A DNA stretch of 64,000 bases from contig CAYYNT010000008.1 of NCBI GenBank assembly GCA_964473155.1, forward strand, positions 1-64,000, read 5' to 3'. Shown here one piece after another: positions 53,897 to 62,877 of the stretch; position 1 is the first letter of the stretch; every line of letters begins with the position of its first letter. A program made the position numbers and the translations under genes. Below the pieces are notes generated by a model. That model ran no database searches, was not told the DNA's origin, and saw nothing but the letters and a program-made list of their open reading frames with translations. Source of the stretch: JAJFUG01 sp964473155 (GTDB lineage Bacteria > Gemmatimonadota > Glassbacteria > GWA2-58-10).

Positions 53897-56800
53897 ATGC
53901 GAATAAGCAGGAAACTAAATCTTATCCCGGCCCTGGCCGCGCTGCTCTGCCTCGCGGCAGGAGCGCTGCAGGCCGAAATGCTCCAGCAGCGGGTCCCGCG
54001 CGGCAACAACGCGGGACTGGGTATCGGGCGGCTCACTGGCGGAGGCTGGGCCGGACCGTGGTACTCCGCGGTCAACAACACGATCCAGTACCCCACCGGA
54101 TCGGGAAACATGATTTACAACGACTGCGGCGTGGTGACCTACATGGTCACCCGCGACTCCAGCGGCGCCGATCTGTCCCCGAGCGACACGATCATGCCGC
54201 CGGACGGCGGGCCGGGCGTCGTGTTCCTCCATGCCTCGGCGTATAACTACGACGAGGTGATGGCGATCGCCGCCAGCGAGCCCAGCCTCGGAAAGCTGGG
54301 GGATGTGCCTTACAACCGTGTCTGGTCCTCGCTCGACGCCAGCGAGCTGGAACAGTGGCCGACAGAAGGCCGCTGGGGACGCTCGGCCTCCGGCGAGCCG
54401 ATGCTGCACGGGGCGGAAACCATGTTCGTGCATTACGGCGACGTGGCCACCACCTACGGCTACGGCGCGCCCGCGGGCATGTACTCCGGGTACTCGTTCT
54501 TTTTCCTGGATTACGGCGAAAGCGCGGACATGGTCTATATGAACATTCATTTCCAGAACGTGTCCGAGTACCTGCAGTACAACTCAGTCGCCAACTACAA
54601 GCGAATCGGCGCGAGATACCCCGACGGCTACACCTTCTTCGGGGCGATCTTCATCCCCTTCATGCGCCAGGTTGGTTTCGGCAGCAACAGCAACAACGCC
54701 GGCTGGTCCTACCACCCGGCCAAGGAGATTTTCGGCTACTGGTGCAAGTCGCCCACGATCAGCAGTTTCAGCCCGCAGGAACCGCCGCTGATTGCTTATA
54801 AGGTTTTGAAAGCTCCCTCGATCAACGGCGAGACGGCCGTGCTGGTGAACGCGCATGTCGACTCCAACACCGAATTCGGCGTGAATGCCGCATGGGGCGT
54901 GGTGCGCGCCAATTTCGGCAGCAAGGATCGCTACAAGTACAGCATGGGCGCTGATCCGCACCAGTACACCGCCGACCGGATCAACCCCTTCACCGGCCGT
55001 CAGCTTATCTTCTGGCCGGGCCTCGTCCTGCCCACGGACACGCGCTACAACCAGTGGCTCTGGGGCCTGGGCGGCGGCAGCCTTCAGGCCGCTCTGACTC
55101 CGATCTACGGCGAGGTCCACAACATAGCGCCGCGCGACACGGTCAGCCTGGACATGGTGATGATGTTCAGCCCTCCCGGCGTAAAGCCGCTGGTGGCCCC
55201 GACAGCCGATATCGCCAATATCGACGCGCCGGTCATGCAGCAGGCCATGGCCCCGCTGGAGCGCCGCGCCGACGTGGCCAGGACAGTCTATGACGGCGGG
55301 TTCGTGCTGCCCGCCACGCCCTCCGCTCCCCTGGTGACAATAGTGCCTGGCGACCGCCAGATCACCCTCACCTGGAGCGATGTGAACCTGCGCACCCCGG
55401 ACCCGTACTACGCTTTCCTGCAGGCGAATCCGGAGCTGGACCCGAACAAGGTTTACCGGGAATACGATTTCGAGGGCTACCGCCTGTACCGCAATTTCGT
55501 GGGGCCCAACAACGCGCATTCCGAGAAGATTTTCGATTGCAGCCTGACTGCCAACAACCTGCAGTTCTACTACGTGGACAAGTACGACAACGACCGTCCG
55601 TACTACCGTCTGCGTAACGGCCTGCGTGTCTGGTACGCGCTGGTTCCCTACGACAGAAACTACGATGTCGCCACGGGACTGGTGTTCAACCTGCCGGATA
55701 CCGCCAGCGCCAAGACCTGGAACCGTCCCGGCGAGTCCGGCCTCTACACCGTGGTCCCGCGCTCGGAAGCCTCGAATTTCAGGGCCGCGGGGGTGGAAGG
55801 CGAGATAACCTTCCAGCCCGTGGCAGGCGACCCGATCTTCGAGCAGAGCTATCCACTGGCCGCGGACAGCGCCTCCAGGACCCTGATCGACCCGCCGGTG
55901 TACCTGGCCCCCTCGGCGGATTTCGTGTTCACTCCGGTGATCGCGGAAAAGATGACCACGGCCCGCAACCTTAACATACAGGCCACCGGGAACCGTATCA
56001 CCGGCAGCGGAGTGACTGAGCCGTACGCCTGGCGGAAATTCAGTTTCACCGATGGCAGCTACGCGCTGGACTCGAAGGAATTCACGGTGCGCCGCCGCGC
56101 CCAGTCGGTTACCAACGCCGTGATGAAATTCAACGGCCCGACCGACAACGACGGGCAGCTCTACGCCCTGGACGCCGATTTCGAGTATCTGACCAACGGC
56201 GACTACCGCACCGGCCTGTACCAGAAGATGAATATCGGCGCATTCACCGGGTCCTCGGACACGGTCATGGCCTACGGCACGAACACCTACAGCACCAACG
56301 CCACCACCAGGAGCTATCCGGCGGGCGGCTACACGCCTTCGCACCCCGGCCAGATAAGGGCTGGACGGTTCACCCTCACCTGGGTGGACGCCGGTTCGGG
56401 CAACCTGACCCTGAACGTGAAGGACGTCACCCGCGACAAGAGCCTGGATTTCGTGGAGTTCCCGGACAATTACGGCTGGGGTTTCGTCACCAGCAATAAT
56501 TTCACCACCCTCTGGAGCGGCACAGGCACGCTGTATTCCGACATGCTGGCCAACAAGCCCTTCGCCGACCGCACGGTGAAGATGGTCAGCGCGCTGCCGG
56601 CCTCCAACACCACCGAGTTCGGAATCTGGGTCAACGGGCAGCTCTGGGCCGTGCGCGGCGCGCGCTCGATCACCATGCCCGCCGCGGGCACGGTGTTCAC
56701 GCTGGACAACGCGTTCGGCTCCTGGAGCTCGAATTACAAGACTTTCACCCAGGTTCCCGATCCGCCGTTCCCCGGCGATGCCTGGAAGATAGCGATCAGT

Positions 56801-57205
56801 CCCTCGACCCTGAAAGCCGAGGATGCGGACCTTTCGAAGATTCGCGTGGTGCCGAATCCGTATGTCGCCTCCTCGTTCCTGGACCTTTCGGCGGACAACA
56901 AGCGCATCGAGTTCGTCAATCTGCCGGCCAAGTGCACGATCCGTATCTACTCGCTGGGCGGCAACTTGGTCAACGTGCTCAACCATATCGGGACCAACCG
57001 TTACGGCTGGGGCGACTACACGGACTGGGACCGTCTGACACTGAGCCAGCCGAACGAGTACACGGGTTTCGACAACCACGGCGGCACGGAGGCCTGGAAC
57101 ATGCGCAACCGTTTCGGCCAGACCGTGGCCAGCGGGCTTTATTTCTTCCACGTGACTGATGAGCGGGGGAAGACCCACACCGGCAAGTTCTACATAATCA
57201 ACTGA
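53897..57205 (+). CDS. Large secreted protein with FlgD-like C-terminal domain
   Basis: I chose the ATG at 53897 (GGAGA upstream), followed by a signal peptide (NLIPALAALLCLAAGALQAE). About 1102 residues. The N-terminal 450 or so residues are unassigned but rich in Tyr, Asn and Gly, like surface-exposed beta structures. A fibronectin-III-like segment starts near residue 475 (PSAPLVTIVPGDRQITLTWSD). The C-terminal 100 or so residues fit the FlgD-Ig/T9SS-like sorting type: RVVPNPYVASS, IYSLGGNLVNVL, then GQTVASGLYFFHV. It lies between the TonB receptor (55 bp) and a PorV-like gene (69 bp), suggesting a three-part surface complex or its secretion. Confidence 0.8.
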   Translation: MRISRKLNLIPALAALLCLAAGALQAEMLQQRVPRGNNAGLGIGRLTGGGWAGPWYSAVNNTIQYPTGSGNMIYNDCGVVTYMVTRDSSGADLSPSDTIMPPDGGPGVVFLHASAYNYDEVMAIAASEPSLGKLGDVPYNRVWSSLDASELEQWPTEGRWGRSASGEPMLHGAETMFVHYGDVATTYGYGAPAGMYSGYSFFFLDYGESADMVYMNIHFQNVSEYLQYNSVANYKRIGARYPDGYTFFGAIFIPFMRQVGFGSNSNNAGWSYHPAKEIFGYWCKSPTISSFSPQEPPLIAYKVLKAPSINGETAVLVNAHVDSNTEFGVNAAWGVVRANFGSKDRYKYSMGADPHQYTADRINPFTGRQLIFWPGLVLPTDTRYNQWLWGLGGGSLQAALTPIYGEVHNIAPRDTVSLDMVMMFSPPGVKPLVAPTADIANIDAPVMQQAMAPLERRADVARTVYDGGFVLPATPSAPLVTIVPGDRQITLTWSDVNLRTPDPYYAFLQANPELDPNKVYREYDFEGYRLYRNFVGPNNAHSEKIFDCSLTANNLQFYYVDKYDNDRPYYRLRNGLRVWYALVPYDRNYDVATGLVFNLPDTASAKTWNRPGESGLYTVVPRSEASNFRAAGVEGEITFQPVAGDPIFEQSYPLAADSASRTLIDPPVYLAPSADFVFTPVIAEKMTTARNLNIQATGNRITGSGVTEPYAWRKFSFTDGSYALDSKEFTVRRRAQSVTNAVMKFNGPTDNDGQLYALDADFEYLTNGDYRTGLYQKMNIGAFTGSSDTVMAYGTNTYSTNATTRSYPAGGYTPSHPGQIRAGRFTLTWVDAGSGNLTLNVKDVTRDKSLDFVEFPDNYGWGFVTSNNFTTLWSGTGTLYSDMLANKPFADRTVKMVSALPASNTTEFGIWVNGQLWAVRGARSITMPAAGTVFTLDNAFGSWSSNYKTFTQVPDPPFPGDAWKIAISPSTLKAEDADLSKIRVVPNPYVASSFLDLSADNKRIEFVNLPAKCTIRIYSLGGNLVNVLNHIGTNRYGWGDYTDWDRLTLSQPNEYTGFDNHGGTEAWNMRNRFGQTVASGLYFFHVTDERGKTHTGKFYIIN

Positions 57206-57274
57206 GCCGGGAGGCATCCTATGTGGACTTTAAACGCACAACTACTTTCCTCGCCGGTCGAACGGAGGTTGAGT

Positions 57275-58489
57275 ATGAGAAAAACGACGGCCAAACGAGC
57301 CCTGCGGGCGGCTTTGCTCCTGCTGACGCTGGCCGCGATGCCGCTGGCTGCGCAGGGAGTGTCGCGACAGGAATACAGCGGCCTCGACAAATACCTGGGA
57401 CAGGAACGGCTTTCCAACGCCTCGTTTGTCGGGGTGCGGGCCGCTGAGTTCCTGACCATCCCGGTCGGTGCGCGCGGTATCGGCATGGGCAGCGCGTACA
57501 CCGCCACGGTGGACGATATCAGCGCGGTGTGGTGGAACCCGGCCGGACTGGGTTTCCTGCAGAACAAGGAAGTCATGCTCACGGTGGTGGATTACACCCT
57601 GGACCTGAATTACTCCTATGCCGCGGCGGCTTTCCCGCTGTCCGACGGCAAGATTGTGGTGGGCGGTTTCTTCGGCTATCTGGATATCCCGGACATGGAA
57701 ATCACCACTGTCGCCAATCCCGGCGGCACGGGGTCGATGTTCCGGGCCTACGATTTCCAGATGGGCGGCTCGCTGGCGCTCAATTTCAGCGACCGCTTCA
57801 CCGGCGGCCTGAACCTGAAGTTCATCCATCAGGACGTGATGAGCAACATGAGCGGCGAGGCGTTCGCGATTGACGCCGGCGCGATCTACCACACAGAGTT
57901 CATGGACCGCGAGATCAAGTTCGCCTTCGCGATCCAGAACCTGGGCACGAACATCACGATGAGCGGACCGAACCTGATCAAGGCTGTAGGCGCCGAGGAC
58001 CGCAGCGGCAACCTGCCCAGCGGGATGAACGACTACAGCGTCGATCCCTACGCAGTTGCCGAGCGTGGCGAGCGCTACCTGATGTACCGCACCCACACCT
58101 ACCGTCTGCCCACCTCGGTCAAGATGGCGCTGTCCTATAACCTGTACTCGACCGAGAAGATGAACTGGCTGGCTTCGGGTGAAATCATGCGGCCCAGCTA
58201 CATCCCGATGAGCTATGCCATGGGAACTGAGCTGAATTACAGCTACGATCCGTTCCTCTCGTTTGCCATTCGGTCGGGCTGGATGATCCAGACCGACGAG
58301 TTCGACGACAGCGCGGACCAGTTCGGCTACGAGTATTACGGGAGCGATGACGGGGCGTTCCGCGGGTTCAGCATCGGCGGCGGCGTGCAGAGAATATTCG
58401 GCACCCGCAAGATATGCTTCAACTACGCCTATAAGAACAAGGGACGTCTTTCGGCGGATAACTTCTTTACCATGTCCTTCGGATTCTGA
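57275..58489 (+). CDS. PorV/UPF0164-family outer-membrane beta-barrel protein
   Basis: The ATG at 57275 has GGAGG upstream. About 404 residues with a signal peptide (ALLLLTLAAMPLAAQ). The family's core block is clear: FLTIPVGARGIGMGSAYTA, then DISAVWWNPAGLGF. A long series of alternating strands ends in NFFTMSFGF, an outer-membrane C-terminus. PorV-type proteins act in type IX secretion as shuttles for proteins with sorting domains; related UPF0164 proteins occur in phyla without a proven T9SS. Here it follows a protein with an FlgD-like C-terminal domain, so it may help export or anchor that protein. A terminator follows. Confidence 0.88.
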   Translation: MRKTTAKRALRAALLLLTLAAMPLAAQGVSRQEYSGLDKYLGQERLSNASFVGVRAAEFLTIPVGARGIGMGSAYTATVDDISAVWWNPAGLGFLQNKEVMLTVVDYTLDLNYSYAAAAFPLSDGKIVVGGFFGYLDIPDMEITTVANPGGTGSMFRAYDFQMGGSLALNFSDRFTGGLNLKFIHQDVMSNMSGEAFAIDAGAIYHTEFMDREIKFAFAIQNLGTNITMSGPNLIKAVGAEDRSGNLPSGMNDYSVDPYAVAERGERYLMYRTHTYRLPTSVKMALSYNLYSTEKMNWLASGEIMRPSYIPMSYAMGTELNYSYDPFLSFAIRSGWMIQTDEFDDSADQFGYEYYGSDDGAFRGFSIGGGVQRIFGTRKICFNYAYKNKGRLSADNFFTMSFGF

Positions 58490-58511
58490 TCACAGTATCC
58501 TGCAGTGACGG

Positions 58512-58551
58512 AGTTCCCCCGGCGTGTCCCGCGCCGGGGGAACTCTTTCTT
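58512..58551 (+). terminator. Rho-independent terminator of the receptor operon
   Basis: A perfect 13-bp stem (AGTTCCCCCGGCG and its complement) has a 7-nt loop and is followed by CTTTCTT. It closes the TonB receptor-secreted protein-PorV operon. Confidence 0.9.
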
Positions 58552-58587
58552 GACCTGCACCTCGCCGGAACGTGAAAGGAAAGAACG

Positions 58588-60696
58588 ATGAGGTTTCGGA
58601 TTTTCCGCGCCGCGGCCATGGCGGCTTTTTCCGTGCCGATATTCTGCTCATCCCTTCTTTGCCAGAGTTTCAGCGACCGCTGGAGCCATGTCTCCGAGAC
58701 CTCTGCCGCAGTGTACTGGCGCGACGGGGCTATCGGCTCGGCCTCGATATCCTGGGTGGAGTACGGAAACAGCCCCGGCCTGGGCGCCAGCACGGATTCA
58801 CTCCGCCGTCCACGCTGGGCGCACCTTCACCACCTGACCGGGCTCACTCCGGGAGACACCTGCTATTACCGCATGGTGGCGCTGGACACCCTGACCGGTC
58901 TGCGCGGCGAAAGCCCCCTGCTGACACTTCTTCCGGCCCGGCGGGACAGCGCGGTCCGTATCCCGCAGGACGTGCAGGGACCGCCATATATTCTGGACCG
59001 TCCGGGGGCTTATTACGTTCTGACTACGGACATCACCGCATCGGGCAACGCAATTCAGATCACCGCGGCGGATATAACCCTGGACCTGGACGGGCATACG
59101 GTGACTTTCGGCGACGACACCGATGAACAGGTGTTCGGGGTGCGCTTCTCCTGCCAGGGAGCGTCAAAATTATGCAACGGGCGGATCGTGCAGGGCCGGC
59201 GTTCCGGCGACTACAGTTGCGCCATCCGCAGCAACAGCCGTCCGTACCCGACCGAAATATGCGGGATCAGCACGGATGTGCGCCTTCGCTGCGCCTACCC
59301 GGTGAATTTCCATACTCAGGCCGTGCAGCTTGACTTTCACCACAACCACCTCCAAAGCCGGGTGGTCGAGATTGAAAGCCGTCATTACCCCGGAAATGCC
59401 ATCCTGCGCGTTGTGATCGGCTCCGGGGGGGGCATACACATCCATGACAACCTGCTAACCGAGGGCTGCCATCGCGGGATCATGCTCTATGAGAGCGGCC
59501 CGGATGTGGAGATAGACCACAACGATATACAGCACCACATGCAGTTCGTGAACGGCTACGCGATCAATACCTGCCAGGGCGCGGTGATACACCACAACCG
59601 CATAACGAGCACCGGCCGGGGAATCCATCTGACCGAGCCGGATGTGAGAGTCCACGACAACTATCTGGACCTTAAAGGCCATGTCGATCTGGACGATCTG
59701 CCCTCGGGCTCCCGTCCTTTCCAGCTTAACTACATCGAGTTGCACGGGATCAAGTTCGAGGGCAGTTCGGTCACCGGGTGCAAGGTTTATGACAATTTCG
59801 TCCGCATAGTCCAGCGCCTGCCGGTGGACTCGGACGGCCAGGGCGATCCGCTGGACAAGATCGACAACGGCGTGTATGTCCGCTCCTCCACCGGCTCCGC
59901 CAGTGGCAACGACCTTGCCGACCCGGCGCAGAAGTGGGAGGCCGGCCGCTGGACCGGCTATTATCTCAAGTACTCGCCCGATCTGCCTCCCGTACAGATC
60001 TACGGCAACACTGAAAACTCTCTGACCGCGTACATGACCGGCGCGGCCAGCGGGCCATACTCCATCTACATGAAATGGAACTATGTCCCGCCCACGCCGT
60101 TGAACATAGCCTGTTACAATCCGGATGCCGGGAACGAGGTTTACGGCAACACGTTCGTCGCCCTGACGGAATACGCCACGACCCGTCACGGTGCGGCTTA
60201 CGGCGATGCCGGGCAATGGGCCAGTCCGGTTATGTTTATAAGCATGGACAAGGGGCCGGCCTCGGGCAGCGGATATTCCATCCGGGTCAGCGACAACCGG
60301 TTCATCACCAACGATCTGTTCCTGAACTCCGACGGCGAAGTCAACATGACCGTGCGGTTCGAAAACAACCGCTTCGAGCTGGCGGGCACCCCGCGGCCGA
60401 CTGAGCGCGAAAGCCGCATCCGGGCCGTGGGCGCGGCGCTGGAGGGGGCGGTTTCGGCCAACGGCAACACGTTCACCCTGGAGAGCGGCTCGCTCGACCC
60501 GGATATCAACCGCGACAGCCGGCTGAGCCTGAGTGATGTAGTTAAATACCTGATTCTGGCGCTCTCGCAGCCGGTCAATCCGGCGCTGGATTTCAACGGC
60601 GACGGGCGGGCGGGGACGGCGGACGCGGTCCTGCTGGTCCGCGAGATATTCCGGCGCGAGGGAGCGCAGGGGACGGCTCTGAGTCAGAAAGATTAA
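58588..60696 (+). CDS. Secreted parallel beta-helix protein with C-terminal dockerin
   Basis: This 702-residue protein has a signal peptide (AAAMAAFSVPIFCSSLLCQS). An N-terminal beta domain follows (residues about 28-110, RWSHVSETSAAVYW). The central right-handed beta-helix (about 120-620) has repeated short strands such as NGRIVQG, HIHDNLLTEGCHRG and VIHHNRITSTGRG, rich in His and Asn. The C-terminus (about 639-692) is a type I dockerin with two calcium motifs, DINRDSRLSLSD and DFNGDGRAGTAD. Beta-helices of this kind are polysaccharide lyases or hydrolases. The dockerin implies docking to a cohesin, yet none is seen in the window. A close paralogue lacking the dockerin lies 43 bp downstream. 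Confidence 0.82.
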   Translation: MRFRIFRAAAMAAFSVPIFCSSLLCQSFSDRWSHVSETSAAVYWRDGAIGSASISWVEYGNSPGLGASTDSLRRPRWAHLHHLTGLTPGDTCYYRMVALDTLTGLRGESPLLTLLPARRDSAVRIPQDVQGPPYILDRPGAYYVLTTDITASGNAIQITAADITLDLDGHTVTFGDDTDEQVFGVRFSCQGASKLCNGRIVQGRRSGDYSCAIRSNSRPYPTEICGISTDVRLRCAYPVNFHTQAVQLDFHHNHLQSRVVEIESRHYPGNAILRVVIGSGGGIHIHDNLLTEGCHRGIMLYESGPDVEIDHNDIQHHMQFVNGYAINTCQGAVIHHNRITSTGRGIHLTEPDVRVHDNYLDLKGHVDLDDLPSGSRPFQLNYIELHGIKFEGSSVTGCKVYDNFVRIVQRLPVDSDGQGDPLDKIDNGVYVRSSTGSASGNDLADPAQKWEAGRWTGYYLKYSPDLPPVQIYGNTENSLTAYMTGAASGPYSIYMKWNYVPPTPLNIACYNPDAGNEVYGNTFVALTEYATTRHGAAYGDAGQWASPVMFISMDKGPASGSGYSIRVSDNRFITNDLFLNSDGEVNMTVRFENNRFELAGTPRPTERESRIRAVGAALEGAVSANGNTFTLESGSLDPDINRDSRLSLSDVVKYLILALSQPVNPALDFNGDGRAGTADAVLLVREIFRREGAQGTALSQKD

Positions 60697-60739
60697 GTAT
60701 CTGGTTTTGTTTATCCAATTCAATCGAGGACGGGGAAAA

Positions 60740-62623
60740 ATGAAACTGACCGGAGTTGCACTGATCTTTCTGCTGTCCGCCTGCGCTGTCCATGCCGAGG
60801 AGGGCCAGTTCCAGCGGCGTTGGAGCTATGTTTCAGAAACCTCGGCGGTGCTGTACTGGCAGACCCCGGACATGGCTGACCAGAGGCTGGGGCTTGTTGA
60901 ATACGGCCCAACGGCTAAACTCGGCCTGGCATCCAGCGGGCCGGATGAACCCCGCTGGGCGCACCTGCATTTTCTGAGCGGCCTGGAGAGCGGTAAAACC
61001 GTGTATTGCCGGATGGTCCTGATCGACAGCCTGGGCCGCAGGACCGAGAGCGAAATTCTGGAGCTGCATCCGGCGCGCCGGGAAAACGCGATCCGCGTTC
61101 CGGAGGAGGTGGCAGGGCCTCCTTACCTTCTGGACCGCCCCGGCGCGACCTATATCCTGACACGCGACATAACTGTAAACGGCACGGCGTTCGAGATACG
61201 CGGGGCGGATGTGACCCTGGACCTCGACGGGCACACGGTGGTTTTCGGCAACGACACAGCCGAGCAGGTCTACGGGGTGCGGTTCGCAAATACAGCCCCG
61301 GCAGTTCTCTGCAACGGGCGTATCGTGCAGGGGGCGCGCTCCCGCGAATACAGCGCCGCCGTCACCAGCCGTAAACGGCCTCATCCGCTCGAAATATTCG
61401 GCATCCAGACCGATGTGCACGGTAAGTGCGCCTATCCGGCGGATTTCAGCGCCCTTTCCGATTCGAAGATCCATCACAACCACTTCTACAGCCGCACCAC
61501 CGAACTTGAAAGCCGCCATTATCCGGGCAACGCCCTTCTGCTGGCCTACATTTCGGCCGAGAGCCAGTTTATCCACATCCACGACAACCTGTTCACCGAG
61601 GGCTGCCATCGCGGGCTGCACTTGCGTGACGGGGGCCGCGGACGGATCGAGGCGGACCACAACGACATCCGCCACCATCAGCAGTACGTGAACGGCTATG
61701 CGCTCATCCCCTGCCAGGGAGCGGATATTCACCATAACCTGATCACCTCGACCGGACGCTCGATCCATCTGAATGCCGGCGGGGTCAAGGTCCACGACAA
61801 CCGGATCGACACCCGCGGACACGTTCATCTGGATGACCTGCCTGCCGGGTCCAGGCCGTTCCAACTCAACAAGATCGAGTTGCACGGGATAAAGTTCGAG
61901 GGCCGCAATGCTCGCGACTGCCAAGTTTACAATAACTTTGTCCGTATCACCCAGTTCCCCCCGGCCGATTCCGGCGGTTACGGCGATCCGGTCAACAAGC
62001 GGCGCAACGGGGTCTATGTGCGCTCCTCCGCCGACAGTCTCGCCGGGGGCAGGCTTTTCGACAGCCGCGCCCGCTGGGAAAAAGACCGCTGGAAGGGCTA
62101 CCGGGTCCGCTACAGCGAGTCCAGTCCGCCCGTGCTGATCACCGGAAACGATTCCACAAGCCTGAGCGCGGAGTTCAAAGGCAGACCCGGCGGCTGGTAC
62201 TCTATCTACATGCCCTGGGAGTTTGTCCCTCCCACCCCGCTGAACCTGGGCGGAAACAATCCTGAGGCGATGAACGATATACACGGCAACACGTTTATCG
62301 CCGTGACCCACTACCGCGACCTGCGTCACGGCGGCTACGGCGACACGGGCAACTGGGCCTCCTGTATCATGTTCGTGAGCATGAACCGGGGCGCGGCGCC
62401 GGAGGGGAAATACAACAGCCGGGTGTACGGCAATGTGTTCATGGGCAACGACCTGTTCCTGAACAGCTATGAGCCGGTGAACATGACCGTGAAGATTGAG
62501 AACAACACTTTCCGCCTGCTGAATCAGCCTTTTACCACCGGCCGTCCGGACGGCCGTCTGCGCAATCTCGGCCCGGAGCTTGAAAAGGCGGTGCTCGATT
62601 CGGGGAACAAGTTTGAGAAATAA
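60740..62623 (+). CDS. Secreted parallel beta-helix protein, paralogue without dockerin
   Basis: The ATG at 60740 is preceded by GAGGACGGGG and followed by a signal peptide (LTGVALIFLLSACAVHAE); its SAC may be a lipobox. About 627 residues. It matches the neighbour along its length: RWSYVSETSAVLYW, TLDLDGHTV, NGRIVQG, ESRHYPGNA, HIHDNLFTEGCHRG and SGSRPFQLN-like blocks are shared. It ends right after the helix, at NKFEK, where the neighbour continues into a dockerin. The two probably come from a local duplication, with one copy gaining or the other losing the dockerin. Substrate unknown. Confidence 0.8.
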   Translation: MKLTGVALIFLLSACAVHAEEGQFQRRWSYVSETSAVLYWQTPDMADQRLGLVEYGPTAKLGLASSGPDEPRWAHLHFLSGLESGKTVYCRMVLIDSLGRRTESEILELHPARRENAIRVPEEVAGPPYLLDRPGATYILTRDITVNGTAFEIRGADVTLDLDGHTVVFGNDTAEQVYGVRFANTAPAVLCNGRIVQGARSREYSAAVTSRKRPHPLEIFGIQTDVHGKCAYPADFSALSDSKIHHNHFYSRTTELESRHYPGNALLLAYISAESQFIHIHDNLFTEGCHRGLHLRDGGRGRIEADHNDIRHHQQYVNGYALIPCQGADIHHNLITSTGRSIHLNAGGVKVHDNRIDTRGHVHLDDLPAGSRPFQLNKIELHGIKFEGRNARDCQVYNNFVRITQFPPADSGGYGDPVNKRRNGVYVRSSADSLAGGRLFDSRARWEKDRWKGYRVRYSESSPPVLITGNDSTSLSAEFKGRPGGWYSIYMPWEFVPPTPLNLGGNNPEAMNDIHGNTFIAVTHYRDLRHGGYGDTGNWASCIMFVSMNRGAAPEGKYNSRVYGNVFMGNDLFLNSYEPVNMTVKIENNTFRLLNQPFTTGRPDGRLRNLGPELEKAVLDSGNKFEK

Positions 62624-62719
62624 GCGCGCGGAGCATGTAAGCGGCTATATTTTTAAGCTTTGCGATACTTTGTCGCGGGATAAATGAAGATACAGGGTTG
62701 TCTTAAAAGTCTTGAAAGC

Positions 62720-62743
62720 AGGGGCACGGCGCGCCGTGCCCCT
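62720..62743. repeat. Perfect palindrome, identical to 33779-33802
   Basis: This 24-bp perfect palindrome has arms AGGGGCACGGCG and their complement, with TAC after it. It sits between convergent genes (62624-62877), where I see no gene. Confidence 0.9.
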
Positions 62744-62877
62744 ACAGAACTACAGCCCTTGCAAAGAGTTATAATTTGCAACAATTTACAAATAATCAAC
62801 AAAAATGGATTTTTGGGTCAAATCCGTTTGTCATTTCACCGGCCTGACCCGCTGAAGACCGGACCTCAGCCGGAAAC

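Noticed and set aside
53897..57205. Proof of a type IX secretion system
   Set aside because: An FlgD-like tail and a PorV-like protein are suggestive, but none of the core T9SS genes are in this window.
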